DNA of 64,000 nucleotides from Eubacterium sp. (lineage in GTDB: Bacteria; Bacillota; Clostridia; Oscillospirales; Acutalibacteraceae). Both the position numbers and the translations under genes were made by a program. Positions 26,137-35,461 of this stretch are shown piece by piece; positions within the stretch are counted from its first letter, which is position 1; every line of letters starts with the position of its first letter. Location: assembly GCA_029258375.1 (NCBI GenBank), contig JARHZA010000001.1:849564-913563 (forward strand), given 5' to 3'. A model generated the notes under the pieces. The model saw only the letters and a list, made by a program, of their open reading frames with translations. It made no database searches and had not been told where the DNA came from.

Positions 26137-27117
26137 CTATCCTATATATTTTCGATGAGCAATCTTAACATTACTCTGCTTAACCATTGCGTACTGCAAT
26201 GTTGTATCTATTCTTTTATGCCCTAATAATTGCTGTAATTGTTCTATGGGCATTCCTTTATCTATCGCCATCGTTGCAAGTGTTCTTCTAAATTTATGTG
26301 GGTGAACCTTTTTAATTCCTATGTTTTTTCCCATATTTCTTAATCGTGATTCAATTCCACCTATTGACATACGAGAATATGGTGCTTTCAAAGATACGAA
26401 TAATGCTGGATCACCATCAATCCTACTATCTAAATAAGTTTGTAAATGTAGTTTGGTTCTAGCATCGAAATATACCATTCGTTCTTTGTCACCTTTACCA
26501 AATACAACACATTCTCGTTCATTAAAGTTAATATCACTTCGATTTAGTAAAACTAATTCTCCTACACGCATACCAGTAGAAGCTAATATATCTATCAGTG
26601 CTAAATCTCTTATCTCACAACAGTTATCTCTCATCAGTTCAAGTGTTTCATCAGAATAAGTTTCTTTTATATTACTTGCTGTTTTGACCTTATGAATTCG
26701 TCTAACTGGACTTTTTAGTATATAATCTTCATCTTCGAGCCAAGAAAAGAACGAAGATAAAATTCGACGAATGTTATCTATTGTAACTCTACTAGAATGT
26801 TTTTCTGTTTGATATTGTGTTAAATACGACCTTATATCATCAGTGCCAATTTCTTTAACACCTTTTTCTACAGAATTTAACATTGTTCTAATTGTTGATT
26901 CATAATAAGCTAATGACTTTTCTGAACATCCTTCTATTCTCTTTGCCGAAAGAAAAAGCTCAACAAAATCTTGTTCTTCCTCTTGGTTTGAATCAAATTC
27001 TGTTACTTCATATTTCCATAATGTATGAAGTAATACTTCTTGTAATTTTTCTATTTGTGCATTGTTTAGAAATGGTAGCATTCCTTGCAAAACATCGTTT
27101 ATAAGTATTTGTTTCAT
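26137..27117 (-). CDS. Tyrosine recombinase, probable HsdS shufflon invertase
   Basis: 326 residues, Xer/integrase family. The N-terminal SAM-like core-binding domain (~45-135) is followed by a catalytic domain with Arg184 (TGMRVGEL), His274/Arg277 (HPHKFRR), His300 (LLGHKRIDTT) and nucleophile Tyr309 (LQYA). It sits between the partial hsdS and the silent TRD cassette, the position of the dedicated inverting recombinases known from other phase-variable type I loci. It is unlike the element integrase, being shorter and lacking an arm-binding domain. The likely substrate is the four 16-bp repeats. Confidence 0.92.
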   Translation of the reverse strand: MKQILINDVLQGMLPFLNNAQIEKLQEVLLHTLWKYEVTEFDSNQEEEQDFVELFLSAKRIEGCSEKSLAYYESTIRTMLNSVEKGVKEIGTDDIRSYLTQYQTEKHSSRVTIDNIRRILSSFFSWLEDEDYILKSPVRRIHKVKTASNIKETYSDETLELMRDNCCEIRDLALIDILASTGMRVGELVLLNRSDINFNERECVVFGKGDKERMVYFDARTKLHLQTYLDSRIDGDPALFVSLKAPYSRMSIGGIESRLRNMGKNIGIKKVHPHKFRRTLATMAIDKGMPIEQLQQLLGHKRIDTTLQYAMVKQSNVKIAHRKYIG

Positions 27118-27131
27118 AGTAAATTCTCCTT

Positions 27132-27163
27132 AAAAAAAAGAACCACTATGGAGTGGAGTTCTT
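27132..27163 (-). terminator. Terminator of small Cys-rich gene
   Basis: On the minus strand AAGAACTCCACT pairs with AGTGGTTCTT and eight T follow. It separates the small gene from the recombinase gene. Confidence 0.75.
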
Positions 27164-27202
27164 AATTATTTTGCCACTCACAAAATTAATTAAATTTTTG
27201 AT

Positions 27203-27394
27203 TTAAAATATGTCAATATCATCATGATCTTCCCCATCATAATGATTATAGTAGTGAAATCCATCTTCTAATGGTTTTCCACATTCACAACATATATCCC
27301 AATAACCAAACTCATCTTCATAAGTTGTTAAAACTTTACATGATAGACATTGACAATAATCTTCTCTTTCTAATTCCTTATTTCCTAATTTCAT
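27203..27394 (-). CDS. Small Cys-rich acidic protein, zinc-ribbon-like
   Basis: 63 residues with a perfect AGGAGG RBS. Cys pairs (CQCLSC and CCECGKPL) suggest a metal-binding ribbon like those of small CPCC-type proteins; the C-terminus is acidic (DGEDHDDIDIF). Function unknown. Lying between the recombinase and the silent cassette, it would invert with them and could be a shufflon accessory or an anti-restriction/toxin-antitoxin type component; none of these is shown. Confidence 0.65.
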   Translation of the reverse strand: MKLGNKELEREDYCQCLSCKVLTTYEDEFGYWDICCECGKPLEDGFHYYNHYDGEDHDDIDIF

Positions 27395-27420
27395 TTTTCA
27401 TTCCTCCTAGTTATAGTTAA

Positions 27421-27436
27421 ATAAACAATAATTTAG
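27421..27436 (+). repeat. Shufflon recombination repeat C
   Basis: Plus-orientation copy of ATAAACAATAATTTAG just beyond the 3' end of the silent cassette. Confidence 0.85.
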
Positions 27437-27440
27437 CGTC

Positions 27441-28079
27441 TTAAAGATCTATTTCTGATACATCCAGCTCCTCAGACATGAGTTTGGGCAACAATGAGTC
27501 ACGAAGCTGCTCTAAATAGCAGATTTCGTCGTAGTTATTGCGAATAGCGGCATCCATTGGAGCAACTATAGCCTCAAATTCATCAATCTTTTCGCTTGAA
27601 GGTATTAGAATTGGCATTCCATTCAGCGAGTTTCTGTTAATTGATCCGAAAACAGTACCTTCTCCATTAAAAACATCTAACTGCTTTTTGAGAGAGTACA
27701 TTGTGTAAAGCACGAATGATTGATGGTTAGTTTTTGAATGAATAGCTGCAAGCCCTCTACCAATACAACAGTCTGTATGAGCAACATTAAGGTCGCCTAC
27801 TGGAGCACGAACACTCATTAATGTGTCGTTGGTACAAGCCATTCGCTTCGGTTCAGTTGTATAAAGACGAACGGATGGAAACCTAAAACCAAATTCAGCT
27901 CGCCCCTGAAAGAAAACAGTGCCGTTTTTGTCCTCGTTATAACTACTGCCGCTCGGAGACTGACCCATTGTAATATCAGCTATATCGCTCACTGTACCTT
28001 CTGCCCAGTCTAAACTTGCATTATCAATGAACATTTGCTGATAGATTGCCTGTGCTTGCTGTTCTAAATTATTGTTTAT
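27441..28079 (-). pseudogene. Silent hsdS cassette (alternative TRD2 and C-terminus)
   Basis: The frame is open across the 16-bp repeat (INNNLEQQAQAIYQQMF...), then a TRD2 and the terminal helix (LEQLRDSLLPKLMSEELDV), matching the C-terminal half of the full hsdS. There is no start codon with RBS before the repeat, so it is not translated as such; the ORF-track ATG at 28034 is internal. Base composition looks more GC-rich than the neighbours, suggesting separate origin. Inversion between repeats A and D would fuse it to the expressed TRD1. Confidence 0.85.
28064..28079 (-). repeat. Shufflon recombination repeat D
   Basis: Inverted copy of ATAAACAATAATTTAG at the 5' edge of the silent cassette. 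It ends 10 bp before the start codon of the next plus-strand gene. Confidence 0.85.
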
Positions 28080-28089
28080 GAGGTGTAAA

Positions 28090-28655
28090 ATGAAAAAAGA
28101 TGATTTGATAAGACATCAATTAGATGGACTAACTTCTGAAGTTTATGAGTGGGAATGTTTAACACCAACAGTATTTTTTAAAGATAAAATAAAATTAGAA
28201 AAATCAGAAAAAGAAATAGTATTGGCTTATTTAAGAGTAGCAGAGTTTGTTTATTACGGAATGTTTAATGATAACAATCCAATACCACATATGAAAGTAA
28301 TTAGAAATAATCAGGTATGTATGCCATTTCTTTATTTATGTCGTTAAGCACTTGAACTTTCAATAAAATGGCGTCTAAAATATGAAAAGAAAAAGTTTTT
28401 TCAGGACATAAATTATCAATCTTACATAGTAGATTAAAAGAAATATCACCATCATTATCCAATAATGATGAACTTTCATTAATTGTAGAAGTGCTTGATG
28501 AGATAGATGATGATGGTTGTAAATTAAGATATAGTAAAGATAAAAATGATAATCTTTATCATGAAAAACCAACTTTTATTAAGGCAGACAGAATTTTAAG
28601 TCTCACAAATAAAGTTTGTAATAATTTAATTGATCCTCTATTAAATAATGATTAG
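28090..28655 (+). pseudogene. Broken hypothetical gene (nonsense plus frameshift)
   Basis: An ATG with GAGGTG upstream opens an 85-codon frame ending at TAA (28345). The same frame continues sensibly after the stop (ALELSIKWRLKYEKKKFF), then shifts by one base in a T-run near 28396 and continues as GHKLSILHSRLKEI...TFIKADRILSLTN to TAG at 28655. About 185 codons are recovered if both lesions are repaired. The family was not recognised; the helix-rich, charged sequence is HEPN-like in general appearance only. It is likely a dead accessory gene, unless the lesions are sequencing errors. Confidence 0.6.
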
Positions 28656-28743
28656 AAAATTTAACTTTTGGTTGTTATTGAATTGAATTAAGCAGTATTA
28701 TTATAATTAATTTTATCAAAATATTGTTTTTAGGAGTACATAA

Positions 28744-29505
28744 ATGAAAAGTAATAGAAATACGTCAATTGTATGTGGTGTTTTAGTTGTTGTAAGTGGC
28801 ACTGGACATATTATATTAGAATTGTTTCTTTCTAAAAGTGCTATATATAGTGCGATTCAAGGTGTTATTTCTGGCGTTTTTACTGGCTTTATTGTATCGC
28901 TTGTAGTTTCGTTAATAGGCTATTTTAATGAACGAAATGTAATTATTGAAAAGATTAACAACCATATTAAACAACTCTATTTTAATATGGCTGTTCTTTC
29001 TAAAACAATAGGAAACACTTTGTCACAAATACTCAACGCAAATGAATTACCGATATTATTTTTTAAAAATATTTGTGGATTATCAGAATTGAATATTGAT
29101 TTTTTAGAAAAAATGGATCTTGGATTGTTTGCTCCTTTTTATAAGAAAGAGAAGTATAGTTCTATTTGTGCTCAATTGAAAGAATTTGAGCAAATAAATA
29201 ATAATATTAAAAATATTTCAACTAATCTTGAAATACAAGCTTTAGAATATAATTTAAAATTTTTAGAAATTCAACAAAATCAATTAAAAGGAATACAAAC
29301 AAATATTAATGAGATTAAATTATTAGATGAAAAGAAAAATTTAATCAATATCAAGACTGCAAAATTGCATGAATACACTATGTTAGAAACTATTGAATTA
29401 GATAAAATAGCTAAATATTTTTATGATTGCAAAGGTAATAAAGATTCTTGGATAAAAATAAAAAGTGATTTGTTGTCACAAGTAGACTATATTGTAAAGG
29501 GGTAA
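28744..29505 (+). CDS. Membrane-anchored coiled-coil protein upstream of hsdR
   Basis: 253 residues with a clear RBS (TAGGAG). Two N-terminal membrane helices (SIVCGVLVVVSGTGHIILELF and AIQGVISGVFTGFIVSLVVSLIGYF) are followed by a long helical, coiled-coil-prone cytoplasmic part with Asn/Lys/Glu-rich heptads. No family recognised. Its stop is 5 nt before hsdR, so the two are co-transcribed and probably co-regulated. Membrane anchoring of a restriction-linked protein is unusual and may indicate an accessory sensor or an independent defence effector; this is inference. Confidence 0.7.
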   Translation: MKSNRNTSIVCGVLVVVSGTGHIILELFLSKSAIYSAIQGVISGVFTGFIVSLVVSLIGYFNERNVIIEKINNHIKQLYFNMAVLSKTIGNTLSQILNANELPILFFKNICGLSELNIDFLEKMDLGLFAPFYKKEKYSSICAQLKEFEQINNNIKNISTNLEIQALEYNLKFLEIQQNQLKGIQTNINEIKLLDEKKNLINIKTAKLHEYTMLETIELDKIAKYFYDCKGNKDSWIKIKSDLLSQVDYIVKG

Positions 29506-29510
29506 ATTAA

Positions 29511-32500
29511 ATGAGCTTTACGGAAGCTGATTACGAAAATTCGATAATTGAATTGTTTAGAAGTAAATTAGGTTACGATTATGTATATGGACCAAATATC
29601 GAAAGAGATTTTTATAGTCCATTATATGAGGAGGTACTTTTAGATTCATTATATCGTTTAAACAAAGAATTACCTGAAGAAGCTATTCAAGAAGCTTTAT
29701 ATAAATTGAAAAACTTTGAAAACGGTGAACTTGTCCAGAAGAATGTTGTGTTTATGGACTATTTGCAAAATGGAATTCCTGTAAGGTATTTTAAAAATGG
29801 AGAAGAGAATTCATCTATTGTATATCTTGTAAATTATAAAGAACCTGATAAAAACTCATTTATTATTGCAAATCAATGGACCTTTATTGAAAATAGCAAT
29901 AAACGACCAGATGTCATTTTATTTTTAAATGGTTTACCAGTTGTTATTGTAGAGCTCAAATCTCCTTCACGAGAAGAAACAGATGCTTCGGAAGCTTATC
30001 GACAAATACGTAACTATATGATGGAAATACCATCAATGTTTACATATAATGCCATCTGTGTCATGAGCGACCAGTTGACTTCTAAGGCTGGTACAATAAC
30101 ATCAGGCGAAGACCGTTTTATGGAATGGAAAACTAAAGACGGTAATTATGAAAATACACAATACGCACAATTTGATACTTTTTTTGAGGGGATGTTCCAA
30201 AAAGAAAGGTTAATTGATATTATAAAAAACTTTATTTGTTTTTCTAATGAAGGTATAAAAACATTCAAAATTCTTGCGGGTTATCATCAGTATTTTGCAG
30301 TTCGTAAGGCGATTACAACAACAAAAAATGCAACTTTAACCGATGGTAAAGGTGGTGTTTTTTGGCATACACAAGGTAGTGGTAAATCATTATCTATGGT
30401 TTTTTATGCTCATTTATTACAAGAGAAATTGGACAGCCCTACAATTGTTGTTATCACTGATAGAAATGATCTCGACGATCAACTTTATGCTCAGTTTTCA
30501 AAGTGTAAAGACTTTTTAAGGCAGGAACCTATACATGCTGAAAGTAGAGAACATTTAAAAATATTACTCGATGGTAGAAAAGCTAACGGAATAATATTTA
30601 CAACAATGCAAAAGTTTGAAGAATCTTTTGATTCTCTTTCAGACAGAAGAAACATTATTGTTATGGCTGATGAAGCACACCGAGGTCAATATGGACTTGC
30701 TGAAAAAATCAAAATTACAAAAAATGAAAATGGGGAAGATGTTGCAAAGCGTGTGGTAGGTACTGCTCGTATTATTCGTAATAGCTTGCCTAATGCTACA
30801 TATATTGGTTTTACTGGTACCCCTATATCTTCAGCAGATAGAAACACCCGAGAAGTATTTGGCGAGTATATCGACATATATGACATGACTCAAGCAGTAG
30901 AAGATGGTGCTACTCGTCCTGTATATTACGAAAGTCGAGTTGTTAAACTTAATCTTGATAAAGAAACACTTAAACTTATAGATAATGAATATGATATTAT
31001 GGCTAATAATGCAGATGCTGCGGTTATAGAAAAAAGTAAGCATCAGTTGGGTAAAATGGAGGCTATTCTTGGTAATGACCAAACCATAAATTCTCTTGTT
31101 TGTGATATTCTTGATCACTATGAAAATAACCGACAAAATTTGTTAACTGGAAAGGCTATGATTGTTGCATATTCAAGGCCTATTGCAATGAAAATTTACA
31201 AACGTATTTTAGAATTACGTCCAGCATGGAATGAAAAAGTTGCTGTTGTAATGACTTCTGGTAATAATGATCCAGAAGAATGGCGAGATATTATAGGCAA
31301 TAAACAACACAAAAATGAATTGGCAAAAAAATTTAAAGATAATGATAGTCCTATGAAGATTGCTATTGTCGTTGATATGTGGTTAACAGGTTTCGATGTT
31401 CCTTCACTTGCTACAATGTATGTTTATAAACCTATGTCTGGTCATAATCTTATGCAAGCGATAGCACGTGTAAATCGTGTCTTTCGTGATAAAGAAGGCG
31501 GATTAGTTGTCGATTATATTGGTGTTGCATCTGCATTAAAACAAGCAATGAACGACTATACAACTCGTGATAAGATGAATTATGGTGATACTGATGTTGC
31601 TAAAGTAGCTTATCCTAAATTTCTTGAAAAACTTTCAATTTGTCGTGATATGCTTTTTGGATATGATTATTCAAAATTTATGACGGGAACTGATCTCGAA
31701 AGAGCAAAAACTATTAGTGGTGCTGTTAACTTTATAATAGATAGAAAAAAAGAAGAAAATAAAGAGGTTTTCATCAAAGAAGCACTTATGCTACATCAAG
31801 CACTTTCACTTTGTTCCTCATTAGTTGATGAGGCTATGAGATTTGAAGCTGCATTTTTTGAATCTGTAAGAGTTCTTGTTGTAAGACTTGAAAATAATGG
31901 GGAAGGTAAAAAAATTTCTTTACCAGAAATGAATTCGAGAATTAATGAACTTTTAAAACAAAGCATTAAAAGTGATGGAGTAATTAATCTTTTTTCTGAT
32001 ATAAAAGAGGAGTTTTCAATATTTGATCCAAAGTTTCTTCAAGAAGTTGCAAATATGAAAGAAAAAAATCTTGCAGTTGAACTTTTGAAAAAGTTGATTT
32101 CGGAACAAATATCGGTTTATCGCAGAACAAATGTTGTTAAATCTGAAAAATTTAGTGAAATAATACAGCATTCGTTAAATGCTTATTTGAACGGTATGCT
32201 TACTAATGAAGAAGTTATTGAGAAAATGCTTAAGTTAGCTAAACAAATTGCAGCAGCACAACAAGAAGGAGATAAATTAGGCTTAACTCAAGACGAACTT
32301 GCTTTCTATGATGCACTTACAAAACCACAAGCTATAAAAGACTTTTATGAAAATGAAGAATTAATTGCTATAACAAAAGAACTGACTGATACATTAAGAA
32401 AGAATAAAACTATTGATTGGCAGAAACGAGAGTCAGCAAGAGCAAAAATGCGTATGCTTATCAAAAAGCTCTTGAAAAAACATAAGTATCCACCAGATGG

Positions 32501-32570
32501 CATGGAAGATGCAGTCAAGACTGTTATGACTCAGTGTGAACTTTGGAGTGACAATGTTATGGTAATCTAA
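29511..32570 (+). CDS. hsdR: Type I restriction endonuclease subunit R
   Basis: 1019 residues. It is the ATP-driven translocase and nuclease of the EcoKI-like complex. The N-terminal PD-(D/E)xK nuclease shows RPD134 and E148-L-K150. The SF2 helicase has Walker A HTQGSGKS (near 288), DEAHRG (near 387), FTGTPI (motif III) and a second RecA domain with ARVNRVFRDKEGG (motif VI). The C-terminal helical domain binds the methylase. RBS is AAGGGG. With hsdM and hsdS intact the system appears functional. Confidence 0.96.
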   Translation: MSFTEADYENSIIELFRSKLGYDYVYGPNIERDFYSPLYEEVLLDSLYRLNKELPEEAIQEALYKLKNFENGELVQKNVVFMDYLQNGIPVRYFKNGEENSSIVYLVNYKEPDKNSFIIANQWTFIENSNKRPDVILFLNGLPVVIVELKSPSREETDASEAYRQIRNYMMEIPSMFTYNAICVMSDQLTSKAGTITSGEDRFMEWKTKDGNYENTQYAQFDTFFEGMFQKERLIDIIKNFICFSNEGIKTFKILAGYHQYFAVRKAITTTKNATLTDGKGGVFWHTQGSGKSLSMVFYAHLLQEKLDSPTIVVITDRNDLDDQLYAQFSKCKDFLRQEPIHAESREHLKILLDGRKANGIIFTTMQKFEESFDSLSDRRNIIVMADEAHRGQYGLAEKIKITKNENGEDVAKRVVGTARIIRNSLPNATYIGFTGTPISSADRNTREVFGEYIDIYDMTQAVEDGATRPVYYESRVVKLNLDKETLKLIDNEYDIMANNADAAVIEKSKHQLGKMEAILGNDQTINSLVCDILDHYENNRQNLLTGKAMIVAYSRPIAMKIYKRILELRPAWNEKVAVVMTSGNNDPEEWRDIIGNKQHKNELAKKFKDNDSPMKIAIVVDMWLTGFDVPSLATMYVYKPMSGHNLMQAIARVNRVFRDKEGGLVVDYIGVASALKQAMNDYTTRDKMNYGDTDVAKVAYPKFLEKLSICRDMLFGYDYSKFMTGTDLERAKTISGAVNFIIDRKKEENKEVFIKEALMLHQALSLCSSLVDEAMRFEAAFFESVRVLVVRLENNGEGKKISLPEMNSRINELLKQSIKSDGVINLFSDIKEEFSIFDPKFLQEVANMKEKNLAVELLKKLISEQISVYRRTNVVKSEKFSEIIQHSLNAYLNGMLTNEEVIEKMLKLAKQIAAAQQEGDKLGLTQDELAFYDALTKPQAIKDFYENEELIAITKELTDTLRKNKTIDWQKRESARAKMRMLIKKLLKKHKYPPDGMEDAVKTVMTQCELWSDNVMVI

Positions 32571-32632
32571 CAAATTGTTATAAAGGTCTTACATAAAAAA
32601 GGTGATTTAAATTTTAATTTATAGGAGCGTAT

Positions 32633-32725
32633 ATGCAAAATATCGACGATATTACCAGAGTTTCCATTGGAATTGTATGGACAATTATTGGAACTGTATC
32701 AGGTGTTTATTGCCGCAAAATATAA
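32633..32725 (+). CDS. Possible 30-residue membrane peptide
   Basis: Too short for the ORF track. TAGGAG lies 8 nt before an ATG; the peptide MQNIDDITRVSIGIVWTIIG continues through a single hydrophobic segment to TAA at 32725. It could be a small membrane protein or chance. Confidence 0.35.
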   Translation: MQNIDDITRVSIGIVWTIIGTVSGVYCRKI

Positions 32726-33154
32726 ATGATTTAAAAAGAAAAGTTTTAGAAATTAAAAATGTGGATGTTTTTTTGTTACAAGTGAATTTTATGTTCAGAA
32801 TGAGTTTGTAGTTGGAATTTAAAATTACTATATTGAATAAGAAAAAACTTGGTGGTAGAAAAGCAAATATGTAAGTTATATAAAGATTCTTCTTTAATGA
32901 AAACATATTTTTGTGAAGATGAAAATAAACTAACAAAAAGTGAATGTATTAATAAATATGAAGAAAATTTATATATCGATGTTCAACCTAAATCAAGTAA
33001 AAAATTAAAGCGCTTTACCTGTTGTGGAAAATTTAAGTTCGTGTGATAAAGTTGTTTTTTTGTATTTTATAAAAAAATAAAACTATTTAGTTTAAAAAGA
33101 GTTGTTGTAAAGTTAGTTATAAATTTTAAAATCACTAATGTAGGAGAATAAATA
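32726..33154. other. Gap between hsdR and mcrB
   Basis: A 65-codon frame at 32849-33046 (contains MKTYFCEDENKLTKSECINKYE and ends CCGKFKFV) has only a GTG/TTG start and no convincing RBS, so it is not called as a gene. The rest is AT-rich; the mcrB promoter presumably lies in the last 120 bp but no clear -35/-10 pair was fixed. Confidence 0.4.
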
Positions 33155-35461
33155 ATGTTTGAGATGGATTTTACTTGGGTTCCATTTTTTGAAGAGTTAG
33201 CAGATAAACTTTTAACTTATAAGAACGATAGACAAACTTTAATAATTAAAGTACGTGAAGCTCATAAGATTGTAGGTAAAGAATTACCAAAAATAGAAAG
33301 CAATAATGAGAATATACTAAATATCGATCCTTTTACTGTTTTTGCATTGTTTAATCGTGGCAAACAAAGTGATACTTCTCGAAAAACATTATGTACTGGT
33401 TACAAAAAGGTTTTTGAAATTGTGTCAGAATTACCAAATGATTTTAATGGTATTCCTATGTATGCATACAATAGTTATTGTTTTTATCGATTTGTTGATG
33501 GTTCTAAAAGAAATGATAATTCCTTTGATATATTGTGGGACTTATTTGAAAAAGCAATAAATTATTCAAAAGATGTTAGTAATTATAATAGTTTTGTTTG
33601 TGCTTTTGATAAGGCTATAAGTTTAGATTATGTTGGCCTTTCTAAATTAACGATGGGATTATTTCAAATAAGGCCAAATAAATTTCTTAATTTAGATAAA
33701 AGAAATGTTAATTTAATACAAAAAAATTTAAATGGTTTTGAAAATATAGATAAAATTTTAGATTGTGAGAATTACATTAAATTATGTAACTACATAAAGC
33801 AACATTTATCAGATGTATTTAATTGCTCAAATCTTCCTGAATTTTCATTTAAAGCATTTACGGAGGATAATTTAAATGAGAAAAGTCAAGTAAAAAATAA
33901 GGATAATAAAAATATGAGTACACCAACAACAGAAAGAGATTTTTCTAAAAATACAATTTTATATGGTCCTCCTGGAACAGGTAAAACATATAATACAGTT
34001 AACTATGCAGTTGCTATTATTGAAGGTAAGCCATTAGAAAAAGTTCAAAATGAAGAATACGAAAATGTTTTTCAAAGATATAAAGAATATAAACAAAAAG
34101 GCTTTATTGAGTTTACAAGTTTCCATCAATCTTACGGGTATGAAGAATTTATAGAAGGAATAAAGCCTGTAATTGATTTTGCTGATGATCAACAAAAGGA
34201 TGTGCAATATGAAATTAGTTCTGGCTTATTTAAATCGTTTTGTGATAAGGCATTACAACCTGTATTCAAGAATCAAAAACAAGAGTTAGGTGTTAATGAT
34301 TCACCTACTATTTGGAAGGTGTCTCTTGAAAGTACATATGAAAATAAGACTCGTACGGAATGTTTGAAAAACAACCATATAAGAATAGGATATGACAGTT
34401 ATGGAGAAACCATAACTAATGATATGAATTTTGATTGTGGAGGAAAATATATTCTTAATGCTTTTATTTCTAATATGAGAATCGGCGATATTGTTATGTC
34501 TTGTTATAATAACACGACTATCGACGCAATTGGTGTTGTTACAGGTGATTATGAGTGGCATAGTGAATATGAAAAATATAAAAGATTACGAAAGGTTAAT
34601 TGGTTAGTCAAAAATATTCGTGAAGATATTCTTGATATAAATAATGGCGTTACTTTTACACTTTCAACTGTTTATAGACTTAAAATATCTTTGAAAGATG
34701 TTATGGATATAATTAAGAAATATTCAAATTTTAAGAATTTTGTTGAAGAAAAGAAGAAAAATTATGTATTCATAATTGACGAAATTAATAGAGGTAATAT
34801 ATCTAAAATATTTGGTGAACTAATAACTTTGATAGAAGAAACAAAACGTATTGGAAAATCTGAAGAATTAAAGGTTAGACTCCCATATTCTAAAGAAGTT
34901 TTTGGTGTACCAAACAATGTTTACATACTTGGTACTATGAATACTTCTGACCGTTCAATTGCAGCAATAGACACTGCTTTAAGACGTAGATTTAGCTTTA
35001 AGGAAATGTTGCCTAATGCTAATTTACTTAAAGGTGTTAAAGTTGGCGATGTTGATATTGAGCAAATGCTCGAAGTAATGAATAAAAAAATTACTGCACT
35101 ATATGATAGAGAACATACTATTGGTCATTCTTATTTGTTGCCATTGAAGAAAGACAACTCACTTGATAATTTAGCGAATATATTTGAAAATAAGATTATT
35201 CCGTTACTTCAAGAATATTTCTTTGAAGATTATGAGAAAATTCAACTCGTTTTAGGCGATAATTATAAAGACGATACTAATAAATTTATCGTAAAGCATA
35301 CAGATAATTTTAATGCACTTTTTGGTAGCGGAGATAGTGATAACTATGCTGATGATTTTATTACTTATGAAATCAACAAAGAAGCATTTCATAACATAGA
35401 GTCATATAAGGCTATTTGTAGAACTGGAGAAAAGAATGAAAAAGTCATATCAAATAACTGA
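33155..35461 (+). CDS. mcrB: McrB-like AAA+ GTPase of a type IV restriction system
   Basis: 768 residues. McrB rings translocate on modified DNA using GTP and recruit McrC. The N-terminal ~240 residues are a separate DNA-reading or regulatory domain of unrecognised type. The motor has Walker A GPPGTGKT (near 270), Walker B FIIDEINRG (near 538) and the McrB signature MNTSDRS (near 594) with ALRRRF. Between Walker A and Walker B sits an extra ~150-residue PUA/EVE-like domain (IWKVSLES ... IGDIVMSCYNNTTIDAIGVVTGDYEW, ~385-525), a candidate modified-base reader. RBS is TAGGAG. McrC overlaps its end by 26 nt. Confidence 0.92.
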   Translation: MFEMDFTWVPFFEELADKLLTYKNDRQTLIIKVREAHKIVGKELPKIESNNENILNIDPFTVFALFNRGKQSDTSRKTLCTGYKKVFEIVSELPNDFNGIPMYAYNSYCFYRFVDGSKRNDNSFDILWDLFEKAINYSKDVSNYNSFVCAFDKAISLDYVGLSKLTMGLFQIRPNKFLNLDKRNVNLIQKNLNGFENIDKILDCENYIKLCNYIKQHLSDVFNCSNLPEFSFKAFTEDNLNEKSQVKNKDNKNMSTPTTERDFSKNTILYGPPGTGKTYNTVNYAVAIIEGKPLEKVQNEEYENVFQRYKEYKQKGFIEFTSFHQSYGYEEFIEGIKPVIDFADDQQKDVQYEISSGLFKSFCDKALQPVFKNQKQELGVNDSPTIWKVSLESTYENKTRTECLKNNHIRIGYDSYGETITNDMNFDCGGKYILNAFISNMRIGDIVMSCYNNTTIDAIGVVTGDYEWHSEYEKYKRLRKVNWLVKNIREDILDINNGVTFTLSTVYRLKISLKDVMDIIKKYSNFKNFVEEKKKNYVFIIDEINRGNISKIFGELITLIEETKRIGKSEELKVRLPYSKEVFGVPNNVYILGTMNTSDRSIAAIDTALRRRFSFKEMLPNANLLKGVKVGDVDIEQMLEVMNKKITALYDREHTIGHSYLLPLKKDNSLDNLANIFENKIIPLLQEYFFEDYEKIQLVLGDNYKDDTNKFIVKHTDNFNALFGSGDSDNYADDFITYEINKEAFHNIESYKAICRTGEKNEKVISNN

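Noticed and set aside
28375-28572. Minus-strand 65-residue ORF
   Set aside because: It is antisense to the broken gene, which has the better coding signal; it looks like a shadow.
32849-33046. 65-codon ORF between hsdR and mcrB
   Set aside because: It has a weak alternative start codon, no RBS and no recognisable similarity.
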